This document shows positions 32,573 through 43,745 of a DNA stretch of 46,584 bases, in pieces. The stretch comes from WRDS01 sp964492775 (GTDB taxonomy: Bacteria; Actinomycetota; Coriobacteriia; Anaerosomatales; PHET01). Where the stretch lies: contig CAZBLH010000013.1 of NCBI GenBank assembly GCA_964492775.1, forward strand, positions 1 to 46,584, in the 5' to 3' direction. The stretch's first letter is position 1, and every line of letters starts with the position of its first letter. Under the pieces are notes generated by a model. The model had not been told where the DNA came from. It saw only the letters and a program-made list of their open reading frames with translations, and made no database searches. The position numbers and the translations under genes were made by a program.

Positions 32573-34072
32573 GTGGCGGCCTGGCCGCACTGGGTCATCG
32601 TGGCGATCTACACGCCGCTTCTCGGCGGTGCTCTGACGCCGGTGGTCTCGGTTCGGTCCCACCGGGTGGCCAAATGGTGGGCGCTCGGCGTGATGAGCGT
32701 GGCGGCCTTGGCTGTCTCACAACTCATACTGAAGGTAGCCGCCGAAGGCCCCTTCTCCTACCTGCCGGGCGGCTGGGCCCGACCGTACGGCATCGAGCTG
32801 CGCTTCGATGAGTTCAGCGCAGTGACCGCGATCATCGCACTCGTCGGATGGCTCGCGATCCTGTACTCCTTCCGCCACACGGACTCGCTTAAGCTTCTTG
32901 CGCCTGAGCGCATCCCCTACTACTACGCGCTGCTGCTGCTCAACCTCGCAGGGTTGATCGGCTTCGCGTCGACAGGCGACTTGTTCAACATGTTCGTGTG
33001 GCTGGAGATCATCTCGCTGTCCGGCTATGCCCTTGTGGCGGTCGGCGGAGAATCGGCGGCGTCGATGGCCGCCTTCAAGTACCTGCTGGTCGGCGCGATC
33101 TCATCGATGCTCTTCTTGCTCTCGATAGGTTTCCTCTACGCGCTCACAGGCAGCCTGAACATCGCTGACGTGACCGAGCGGCTCGCAACGGTCGACAACA
33201 CTGCCGCAGCCACACTCGCCCTCGCTGCGATGTCTCTCGCCATGCTCGTCAAGGCGGCGGTGTTTCCGCTCCACATCTGGCTTCCCGACGCGCACGCCAT
33301 CGCCCCGAGCCCGGTGAACGCGATCTCTTCGGGGCTGATCGTGAAAGTCGGCATCATCGGGATACTGCGGATGTATCAGATCTTCTATGGGGCGGGTCTG
33401 CTGGACATGACCCTGATCAACCAGCTGTTTGTCTGGCTGGGCGCGATCTCGATCCTTGTGGGCGCGTTCTTCGCGATATTCCAGGACGACATCAAGCTGA
33501 TGCTCGCGTACTCGACCATCTCCAACGTCGGCTACATCATGATGGGTCTCGGGCTCGCTTCACCCTACGCCGTCATGGGCGCCTCGGTGCACGTGTTCAA
33601 CCACGCGCTCATCAAAGCCACGTTGTTCTTGGCCGCCGGTGCGCTGATCTACGGAACCGGCTACCGCAACCTGAGCGACCTGCGCGGAGCCGGAAGGTCG
33701 ATGCCACTCACGAGCGCCGCCATCGCTATCGGCGCGATCTCGATCGTGGGAATCCCTCCGACCGCGGGCTTCCTGTGCAAGTGGTACATCGCGCTGGGCG
33801 CCTTCCAGGCGCAACAGGCCGCGTTCGGCTTCGTACTCGTATTCGGAGCCCTGTTCATCTTCATCTACTTCATCCGAATGGTGAACGTACTCTACTTCCA
33901 GGCGCCCACCCACGACGCCGTCATCAACGCGACCGACCCGCCTGCGTCCATGCTCGCCCCCACACTGGTGCTGGCTGCGCTCTGTCTGGTGATGGGCATT
34001 CTCGGCAGGATTCCCTTGAGCTTCATCGAGCCCGCCACGCTCCGACTGCTCGCGCCTCTGGGGGGTGGATAG
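32573..34072 (+). CDS. mnhD: Mrp-type antiporter large subunit D, copy 1 (NuoL/M/N-like)
   Basis: 499 residues, about 14 membrane helices, proton-translocating NADH dehydrogenase-like domain. Helix-5 Glu in NMFVWLEIISLSGYAL, helix-7 Lys227 in VKAAVFPLHIWLPDAH, helix-8 Lys258 in SGLIVKVGIIGILR and helix-12 Lys in FLCKWYIALG are present, so it should translocate ions. GTG start directly after the mnhC stop. Corresponds in position to MbhH. Confidence 0.92.
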   Translation: MAAWPHWVIVAIYTPLLGGALTPVVSVRSHRVAKWWALGVMSVAALAVSQLILKVAAEGPFSYLPGGWARPYGIELRFDEFSAVTAIIALVGWLAILYSFRHTDSLKLLAPERIPYYYALLLLNLAGLIGFASTGDLFNMFVWLEIISLSGYALVAVGGESAASMAAFKYLLVGAISSMLFLLSIGFLYALTGSLNIADVTERLATVDNTAAATLALAAMSLAMLVKAAVFPLHIWLPDAHAIAPSPVNAISSGLIVKVGIIGILRMYQIFYGAGLLDMTLINQLFVWLGAISILVGAFFAIFQDDIKLMLAYSTISNVGYIMMGLGLASPYAVMGASVHVFNHALIKATLFLAAGALIYGTGYRNLSDLRGAGRSMPLTSAAIAIGAISIVGIPPTAGFLCKWYIALGAFQAQQAAFGFVLVFGALFIFIYFIRMVNVLYFQAPTHDAVINATDPPASMLAPTLVLAALCLVMGILGRIPLSFIEPATLRLLAPLGGG

Positions 34073-35549
34073 CGTGGAGGTGGTAGACGTCCGCGTGCTG
34101 CTCGCTCCGGCGATCTCCCTGGCGTGCGCCGCGCTTGTGTTCGCCTTCGGGCGCAGCCCGTTCTGGCGCGCGTTCTGGAGCCTGGGGGCGGCCGGACTCA
34201 AGCTCATCGTGGTGCTCACGATGCTCCCCGGCTCACTTGCCGGCGTCGTCTACAGCTACCGCCTCGTGCAGTTCACACCCGGCATAACGCTTTCATTCAG
34301 GGCCGACGCGCTGGGAATGTTCTTCGCGCTCGTCTCCTCGACGCTTTGGGTCTTAACGACGGTCTATGCGATCGGCTACATGAAAGGCGAGAAGAACCTC
34401 GCGCGCTTCTACGGCTTCTTCGCGCTGTGCGTGTCCTCCACCGTCGGCATCTGTTTCGCCGAGAACATGCTCACGCTCTTCCTGTTCTACGAGATGCTGA
34501 CGATATCGACGTACCCGCTGGTGATCCACGAGGAGACCCCCGACGCCTTCCGAGCGGGGCGCAAGTACCTGATCTACACCCTCACGGGTGGGGCCTGCGT
34601 GCTGATCGCAAGCGTCATGGCGTACCTGGCGACGGGCACACTCACGCTTTCGCAGACCGGCATCTTCGGCCCCGGAACACCCGCAGCAACGTTGCTCCCG
34701 ATCTTCGTCCTGTTCATCGCGGGCTTCAGCGTGAAGGCCGCAGTCATGCCCCTTCACGGCTGGCTGCCCACCGCCATGGTTGCTCCCACGCCCGTGAGCG
34801 CGCTTCTTCATGCAGTGGCGGTCGTGAAAGCCGGCGCGTTCGGGATCCTGCGCGTGATCTACAACGTCTTCGGCGTCGAACTGCTCCGTGAGACCGGCTA
34901 CACCGTGCCTCTCGCATGGCTCGCGGCCTTCACGATAATCGTCGGCTCGCTTCTGGCACTGTCCCAAGACAATCTCAAAAGACGCCTCGCGTACTCCACA
35001 GTGAGCCAGCTCTCCTACATCGTGCTCGGTGCGTCGCTCCTCACGCCGTTCGCCGCCACCGCCGCCATAGTCCATATCGCGAATCAGGCGTTCCCAAAGA
35101 TCACACTCTTCTTCGTGGCCGGAGCCATACAGCGAAAGACCGGCAAGACCGAGATCAGCCAGCTCGTGGGAATCGGCCACGAGATGCCGTGGACGATGGC
35201 GGCGTTCACCTTCGCGTGCCTGAGCTTCATCGGGATACCGCTGTTCGCGGGCTTCATCACCAAGTGGTACCTGTCGCTCGGCGCTCTTCAGGCCGGAAGC
35301 TGGTGGTACGTAGTCGTGATGGTCATCAGCTCGCTGTTGAACGCCGCGTACTGGCTCCCGATCGTCTATCTCGCGTACTTCAAGACGCCTTCGGGAGGCG
35401 AGCTGGCCCGGAATCCCGTCGGCCTGATGATGAGGGTTCCGATGGTGATCTGCGCGGCCTACGTGATCGTGCTCGGGACGACCGCCGAGGTGCCCGGCAT
35501 GCCATTCTCGCTCGCGCAAGCGGCAGTGCGCTTCGTCTTCGGGATGTAA
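34065..35549 (+). CDS. Mrp-type antiporter large subunit D, copy 2
   Basis: About 494 residues, the same fold. Helix-5 Glu in LFLFYEMLTISTYPLV, helix-7 Lys in FSVKAAVMPLHGWLPT, helix-8 Lys in HAVAVVKAGAFG and helix-12 Lys in FITKWYLSLGAL are kept. The usual PDAH after helix 7 reads PTAM. GTG at 34065 overlaps the previous gene; GTG at 34074 has a better-placed G-rich ribosome site and may be the real start. Confidence 0.9.
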   Translation: MDSVEVVDVRVLLAPAISLACAALVFAFGRSPFWRAFWSLGAAGLKLIVVLTMLPGSLAGVVYSYRLVQFTPGITLSFRADALGMFFALVSSTLWVLTTVYAIGYMKGEKNLARFYGFFALCVSSTVGICFAENMLTLFLFYEMLTISTYPLVIHEETPDAFRAGRKYLIYTLTGGACVLIASVMAYLATGTLTLSQTGIFGPGTPAATLLPIFVLFIAGFSVKAAVMPLHGWLPTAMVAPTPVSALLHAVAVVKAGAFGILRVIYNVFGVELLRETGYTVPLAWLAAFTIIVGSLLALSQDNLKRRLAYSTVSQLSYIVLGASLLTPFAATAAIVHIANQAFPKITLFFVAGAIQRKTGKTEISQLVGIGHEMPWTMAAFTFACLSFIGIPLFAGFITKWYLSLGALQAGSWWYVVVMVISSLLNAAYWLPIVYLAYFKTPSGGELARNPVGLMMRVPMVICAAYVIVLGTTAEVPGMPFSLAQAAVRFVFGM

Positions 35550-35561
35550 GGGGGCTCGGCT

Positions 35562-37070
35562 GTGCAAACCTCGCTGGCAACCTCTCTCGTGCCGCCGATG
35601 GTGGTGCTTGTGCCGCTTGTGGGCGCAGTGGCTGCTCCGCTCTTGTCTCGCTACGGAGAACGCGTGCGCACGACCGTCCTCACGCTGTTCTGCGCCCTCA
35701 CCGCCGCGCTTGCCTGCTCGCTCATACCGGGAGCCCTGAGCGGGATGAGCTACGAGGCATACCTCATCAGGCTCGCCCCCGAGGTGTGGCTGCACGTGCG
35801 CGTGGACGCGCTCGGAGCCCTCTACGGAGCGACGGTCGCCGTTCTCTGGCTTCTGGCGATGGTGTACTCGGCAGGCTACATGGCCGACGAGCACAAGCTT
35901 GACCGCTACTACGCGTTCTTCATGGTGTGCCTGGGTTGCACGATGGGAGTCGCCTACGCGGGCAGCCTCATCACGTTCCTGGTCTTCTACGAGCTGTTCT
36001 CGATCATGACCTACCCGCTGGTCGTCCACGAGGAGACGCGAGCCGCCATCGCCGCCGGCCTCAAGTACATCATCTACATCCTCGTCGGCGGCAGTCTCGT
36101 ACTGCTCGGCATAGTCGCCACCTACTTCACCAGCGGCGACCAGACGCTCGTTGCCGGCGGACTGCTCACTGCCGAGGCGAACCACAGCCTGCTCACCGTG
36201 ATCTTCTGGTGCTTCGTCGCCGGTTTCGGGGTGAAGGCGGCGCTGTTCCCGCTGCATGGTTGGGTTCCCGACGCGCACCCCGCTGCGCCCGCGCCCTTCT
36301 CGGCGGTCCTCTCGGGTGTGATGGTCGCGGCCGGCACGTTCGGGCTCGCGCGCGCCCTCTACTTCGTGTTCGGAGCCGACCTGCTCGCCGAGCTCGGCTT
36401 GGCCGACGCGCTCGCGGTGCTCGCCGGCATCACGGTTGTCTTCGCCGCCATACTCGCGGTGAACCAGGACAACCTGAAGCGACGGCTCGCGTACTCAACG
36501 ATCAGCCAGATGGGCTACGTCACGCTCGGGCTTGCGATGCTTGCCGAAGGGGCCGCGACTGGCGCTCTGGTGCATATCGCGAACCATGCTTTCATGAAGG
36601 GCACGCTGTTCTTCTGCGCGGGCCTGTTGATCAAGCGGTTGGGTGTCCACAACGTGAGCGAGATGCGCGGCATCGCCAAGCGCATGCCCGTGACGATGGC
36701 CGCGTTCACGCTTGCTACGCTCGGGATGATCGGCACGCCTCCACTCTCGGGTTTCGTCACCAAGTGGTATCTGGGGCTCGGCATTCTGAGCGCCGAGAAG
36801 CCCTGGTATCTCGCCGTGCTGCTCGGCGGAGCGCTCCTCGCCGCGGTGTACCTGCTGCCGATCGTGTACGTGGCGTACTTCGGCAAGCCGGACGAGACGG
36901 CATCCGACAGCCAACTCGACGAAAGCGCCGAGCAGCCGGAAGCGCCTCGCTCGATGCTCGTGCCCACCGCGATCGCCTCGGCGCTGACGATCGTGTTCGG
37001 CATAGGCGCCGCCGTGCCGGGGTTCCCGCTCTCGCTCGCGCGCATCGCCGCGATGTCGTTCTTCCCGTGA
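35562..37070 (+). CDS. Mrp-type antiporter large subunit D, copy 3 (helix-8 lysine replaced)
   Basis: 502 residues, 14-helix antiporter-like subunit. Helix-5 Glu (FLVFYELFSIMTYPLV), helix-7 Lys225 (FGVKAALFPLHGWVPDAH) and helix-12 Lys (FVTKWYLGLGIL) are present, but the helix-8 segment is SGVMVAAGTFGLAR, with Ala256 where the three sister subunits have Lys. A charged loop (KPDETASDSQLDESAEQPEAPR) precedes the last helix. AAGGGGG before the GTG. Confidence 0.9.
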   Translation: MQTSLATSLVPPMVVLVPLVGAVAAPLLSRYGERVRTTVLTLFCALTAALACSLIPGALSGMSYEAYLIRLAPEVWLHVRVDALGALYGATVAVLWLLAMVYSAGYMADEHKLDRYYAFFMVCLGCTMGVAYAGSLITFLVFYELFSIMTYPLVVHEETRAAIAAGLKYIIYILVGGSLVLLGIVATYFTSGDQTLVAGGLLTAEANHSLLTVIFWCFVAGFGVKAALFPLHGWVPDAHPAAPAPFSAVLSGVMVAAGTFGLARALYFVFGADLLAELGLADALAVLAGITVVFAAILAVNQDNLKRRLAYSTISQMGYVTLGLAMLAEGAATGALVHIANHAFMKGTLFFCAGLLIKRLGVHNVSEMRGIAKRMPVTMAAFTLATLGMIGTPPLSGFVTKWYLGLGILSAEKPWYLAVLLGGALLAAVYLLPIVYVAYFGKPDETASDSQLDESAEQPEAPRSMLVPTAIASALTIVFGIGAAVPGFPLSLARIAAMSFFP

Positions 37071-37077
37071 TGGAGGT

Positions 37078-39750
37078 GTGGAGGCGACGCCCGAAAGCCC
37101 TCACATAGCGACCGAGGTGCTGCCTGCGCTGCTCGTGGCGTGGCCGTTGGCGTGCGCGGCGCTGGTGGCTCCGCTCGGCAGATGGCGCGAGGGCACGCGC
37201 GATCTGTTCGTCGTCGCCGCGACCGGAGTCACGCTGCTTGGCGCGGCAGCGCTCGTGCCGCTCGTGGCCTCCGAACACACGATCGGCGTGGAAGTACCCC
37301 TGATGATCGGCCGGATCACGTTCGTCGTCGATTCCTTCGGAATGCTGTTCGCGTTGTTCACCGCGTTTGTGTGGTTCGCGGCAACGCTGTACGCCGTCGA
37401 CTACATGAAGCACGAGCACAGGCGCAATCGCTTCTACACGACGAGCCTCGTCGTGCTTTCGGCAATGCTGGGTGTGGTGATCGCCGGTGACCTCATCACC
37501 CTGTACTTGTTCTTCGAAGCGCTCGGGCTCGTCGCCTTCCTGCTCGTCGTGCACACCCAGACGACCGAGGCCAAACGTGCGGGCGTGAAGTACTTCTGGA
37601 TGACGTTGGCCGGTGGGTTCGCGCTCGTTGGCGGCATATTCCTGACGTTCTTGCTCGGCGGCAACGGCGCGCTCGCCCCTCTGCCGCCGGACACGGGTAC
37701 CGAGGGTTTGCGCTGGACGGCGTTCGCGCTGCTTGCGCTCGGCTTTGGGGTGAAGGCGGGCATGCTTCCGGTGCACGTGTGGCTCCCCGACGCCCATCCC
37801 GTCGCACCGAGCCCCGCCAGCGCGCTGCTTTCCGGGGTGATGATCAAGGCTGGCGCATACGGCATCTTCCGCACTGCCACCGCGCTGTTCCGGCCACCTC
37901 TGGCGCAGACTGCCGAGGAGGCGTTGTGGCGCGCGTCCGGCAGCTTCGGGCTGGTGATCCTCTGGATCGGCATCGCGACGATGTCCATCGGCGTGATGAT
38001 GGCTCTCGGGCAGAGCAACGCGAAGCGGATGCTCGCCTACCATAGCGTCAGCCAGATGGGCTTCATCCTGGCCGGCATCGGCGCGGCGGCCTACCTCGGA
38101 ACCCACGGCGCGATGGGCGCAGCGGGGGGACTGTACCACGTCGTCAACCACGCGCTGTTCAAGGCAGCGCTCTTCCTCGGTGTGGGCGCGGTCGCTTTCA
38201 GGACCGGCGAACTCGACATGTACAGACTCGGCGGCCTGTGGCGAAAGATGCCGCTCACCTTCGTGCTCACGGCAGTGGCGGCAGCGGGCATCACCGGCGT
38301 ACCGCTGTTCAACGGCTTCGTCAGCAAGTGCCTGATCCATCACGCGCTGGTCGAGGCGTACGAGTTCGAGCACCTGTTCTCGCTCGACCTCGCCGAGAAG
38401 ATCTACGTGGTCACCTGTGGCGGCACCGCCTGCTCTTTCATCAAGCTCATCGGCCTGGTCTTTCTCGGCAAACCGAAACGGGAGTACGGACCCGAAGTGA
38501 AGGATGCTCCGCCGAAGATGCTTGCGGCGATGGGCCTTCTTGCGGCAGCAATAGTCGTCCTCGGGGTGCGGCCGGCCCTGCTGCTTGAAGGCGTGTTCGC
38601 ACCCGGGCTCCACACCTGGGGTCTGCACTCCGAGCTTCTCGATGAGTACCTTGCGCACATGTTTTTGAGCGCGCCGGATCTGCTTTCGGTCGTCTGGGCG
38701 TTCGGCATCGGCATCATCATCTTCGTGGTAGGCATGCGGTTCGGCCTGTTTCATCTGCACGCGCCGAGGTGGTTCGGCGTGAACTTCTGGTACGTGACGG
38801 CGGCACGAGGCGTCGTGTGGTTCTGCGGTGTCGTTCAGGTTGGATACGAGACCCTGCTCGCGAAGGTCTCGGCATGGTCCGGAGCCGCCTTCCACTCGAC
38901 TGTCCGGACGATCCGGGTCTCTTACGAGCAACTCGTTCACACCATCGACCGCGCGAGTCGCTACGTCCGGGCACATGCGCGTTCGGCATGGCGGCATTCC
39001 GAGCGCAACTGGCGACGGCTCGTCGCGGGACTCGCACGGGGCGCTCCCGAGCTGCGCGACCAGGCGTTCGTACGGGATGCAGCACTCACGCTCAGGCGGG
39101 AGCGTCACATAACGGTGCGCGCAGCGATCGATCATGCGCGCCTGTGGCTGCACGAACAGCCGAGTGAGGGTGCGGTAACAGCCGAGTCGCTGCTCCCTGC
39201 GGTTCGCGAAGTCGCCGGTTCGATTGCCGAGGACATCCGCGCGCACCGCATCGATGTGCTCACGACCATGGTGGGGACGCCGGAGTTCGAGGCCGTGCGA
39301 GAGAGCTTCGACAGCGCGATCGCGCGCACGCGACTTCTCGACGACGATATCGCGGCCATCGCGCTCGAGCTGGGCCGACGGTCTGTGGGCGGCGCCGACA
39401 TTTCGCGCGAACTCGGGGATGCCACAATGGGTTGCCTGAGGGAGGAGCGTTTCGCACACGTACTGCGAGAGCTGCCCTCCGAGCGCAAGCGCGCCTCGGT
39501 GGCCGAACTGCGAGCCGAGGGGCGCGGGCGGGCCGAGGTGGCGCTCACCCGCGTGGGTGAACTCGCCCGAGTCCTCACCGCGGCGTCGACCCAGGAGCAC
39601 GTCGAGTGGTTCGGTCAACTCGATGCCGAGCGCGTAGTCGCTATCCGCCGTGACATCCAGCGCTACGCACGCGACATGAGCGTGAACGTCGCCGTCATAC
39701 TGATTGTGTTCCTGATGCTCATCGTGAGCATCGCCGCGTCGTCGAACTGA
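37078..39750 (+). CDS. Mrp-type antiporter large subunit with long C-terminal extension
   Basis: 890 residues. The first 520 are the antiporter domain: helix-5 Glu in LYLFFEALGLVAFLLV, helix-7 Lys in FGVKAGMLPVHVWLPDAH, helix-8 Lys in SGVMIKAGAYGIFR and helix-12 Lys in FVSKCLIHHA. After a further helix (LLSVVWAFGIGIIIFVVGMRF) comes about 300 residues of Arg/Glu/Ala-rich, probably helical soluble sequence, then a single terminal helix (MSVNVAVILIVFLMLIVSIAA). The extension does not resemble the MnhA tail, whose MbhD/MbhE parts are encoded separately here. GTG start with GGAGG 2 bases before. Confidence 0.88.
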   Translation: MEATPESPHIATEVLPALLVAWPLACAALVAPLGRWREGTRDLFVVAATGVTLLGAAALVPLVASEHTIGVEVPLMIGRITFVVDSFGMLFALFTAFVWFAATLYAVDYMKHEHRRNRFYTTSLVVLSAMLGVVIAGDLITLYLFFEALGLVAFLLVVHTQTTEAKRAGVKYFWMTLAGGFALVGGIFLTFLLGGNGALAPLPPDTGTEGLRWTAFALLALGFGVKAGMLPVHVWLPDAHPVAPSPASALLSGVMIKAGAYGIFRTATALFRPPLAQTAEEALWRASGSFGLVILWIGIATMSIGVMMALGQSNAKRMLAYHSVSQMGFILAGIGAAAYLGTHGAMGAAGGLYHVVNHALFKAALFLGVGAVAFRTGELDMYRLGGLWRKMPLTFVLTAVAAAGITGVPLFNGFVSKCLIHHALVEAYEFEHLFSLDLAEKIYVVTCGGTACSFIKLIGLVFLGKPKREYGPEVKDAPPKMLAAMGLLAAAIVVLGVRPALLLEGVFAPGLHTWGLHSELLDEYLAHMFLSAPDLLSVVWAFGIGIIIFVVGMRFGLFHLHAPRWFGVNFWYVTAARGVVWFCGVVQVGYETLLAKVSAWSGAAFHSTVRTIRVSYEQLVHTIDRASRYVRAHARSAWRHSERNWRRLVAGLARGAPELRDQAFVRDAALTLRRERHITVRAAIDHARLWLHEQPSEGAVTAESLLPAVREVAGSIAEDIRAHRIDVLTTMVGTPEFEAVRESFDSAIARTRLLDDDIAAIALELGRRSVGGADISRELGDATMGCLREERFAHVLRELPSERKRASVAELRAEGRGRAEVALTRVGELARVLTAASTQEHVEWFGQLDAERVVAIRRDIQRYARDMSVNVAVILIVFLMLIVSIAASSN

Positions 39751-39757
39751 TGCTGCC

Positions 39758-43123
<3,366 letters not shown>

Positions 43124-43134
43124 AGGCGCTCCCG

Positions 43135-43554
43135 TCAGTCCTGGATGCCGACGAGACGCCACGCCTTATCGGCGCGGTCGTACGCCAGGTCGAAGACACC
43201 CTCGGCGGTCTGCACCCGCCAGCACACCTGCGAGACCTGCCGAGCCCTGTTCCACCACGCCTTCTCGACGGACCACTCCTGCACGACAGCCTCGATGCGG
43301 TAGGCGTGCCCCGCGCGCGAGAAGGATGCCGGGCGCTGTCGCTCGGCGTCCCAGATGACGGTCACGTCCTCCGAGACCCGCTTGGTGGACTCGGTGATCC
43401 TCTCGCTCTGCATCAACTCCGAGGCGCGCACGATCCACGGGCTCGCAAGCAGACGCTCGAGTACCGGCAACCATCCCCGCTTGCTCTCGAACAGCTCGAT
43501 GGGCTGGCCGACATCGGTGATTTTGTACTGCTTGATCTCTGCGTTACGCCCCAT
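43135..43554 (-). CDS. DUF6504-like protein upstream of dnaE
   Basis: 139 residues from the ATG at 43552-43554 (MGRNAEIKQYKITD); longer readings run through the promoter. The C-terminal half has the pattern RPASFSRAGHAYRIEAVVQEWSVEKAWWNRARQVSQVCWRVQTAEGVFDLAYDRADKAWRLV, matching the small DUF6504 domain found beside or fused to ImuB/DnaE2 genes in actinobacteria. Its biochemical role is unknown. It is first in an operon with dnaE (11-base gap) under a LexA box. AAGGAA is 16 bases upstream of the start, further than ideal. Confidence 0.82.
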   Translation of the reverse strand: MGRNAEIKQYKITDVGQPIELFESKRGWLPVLERLLASPWIVRASELMQSERITESTKRVSEDVTVIWDAERQRPASFSRAGHAYRIEAVVQEWSVEKAWWNRARQVSQVCWRVQTAEGVFDLAYDRADKAWRLVGIQD

Positions 43555-43599
43555 GCATGACGTCCGATGCTTCCTTGTGCGGATCGGGAGGTGCGCACA

Positions 43600-43628
43600 A
43601 GTATCGAACAAGTGTTCGATTATCGCAA
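43600..43628 (-). promoter_or_regulatory. LexA-controlled promoter of the DUF6504-dnaE operon
   Basis: CGAACAAGTGTTCG at 43605-43618 matches the Gram-positive LexA consensus CGAACRNRYGTTCG at every position. On the minus strand it lies between -35 TTGCGA (43628-43623) and -10 GATACT (43605-43600) with a 17-base spacer, so bound LexA would block RNA polymerase. Confidence 0.88.
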
Positions 43629-43745
43629 GAGGAAAAACTGGGCCTCTCGGCAGCGAAGGGGCTGAATGCGAACCGCCAACGTGCCGATGTTCACTACAAG
43701 GCGTATGCGAGCTCAGCGGAGCTCGAGCGAGGGGACTCAATAATC

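Noticed and set aside
36757..39618. Very long antisense ORF (about 950 residues)
   Set aside because: It is a GC-rich shadow of the antiporter genes, with Arg/His/Glu-rich low-complexity translation and no motif. The same holds for 34353-36278 minus, 9641-12469 plus and 40589-43303 plus.
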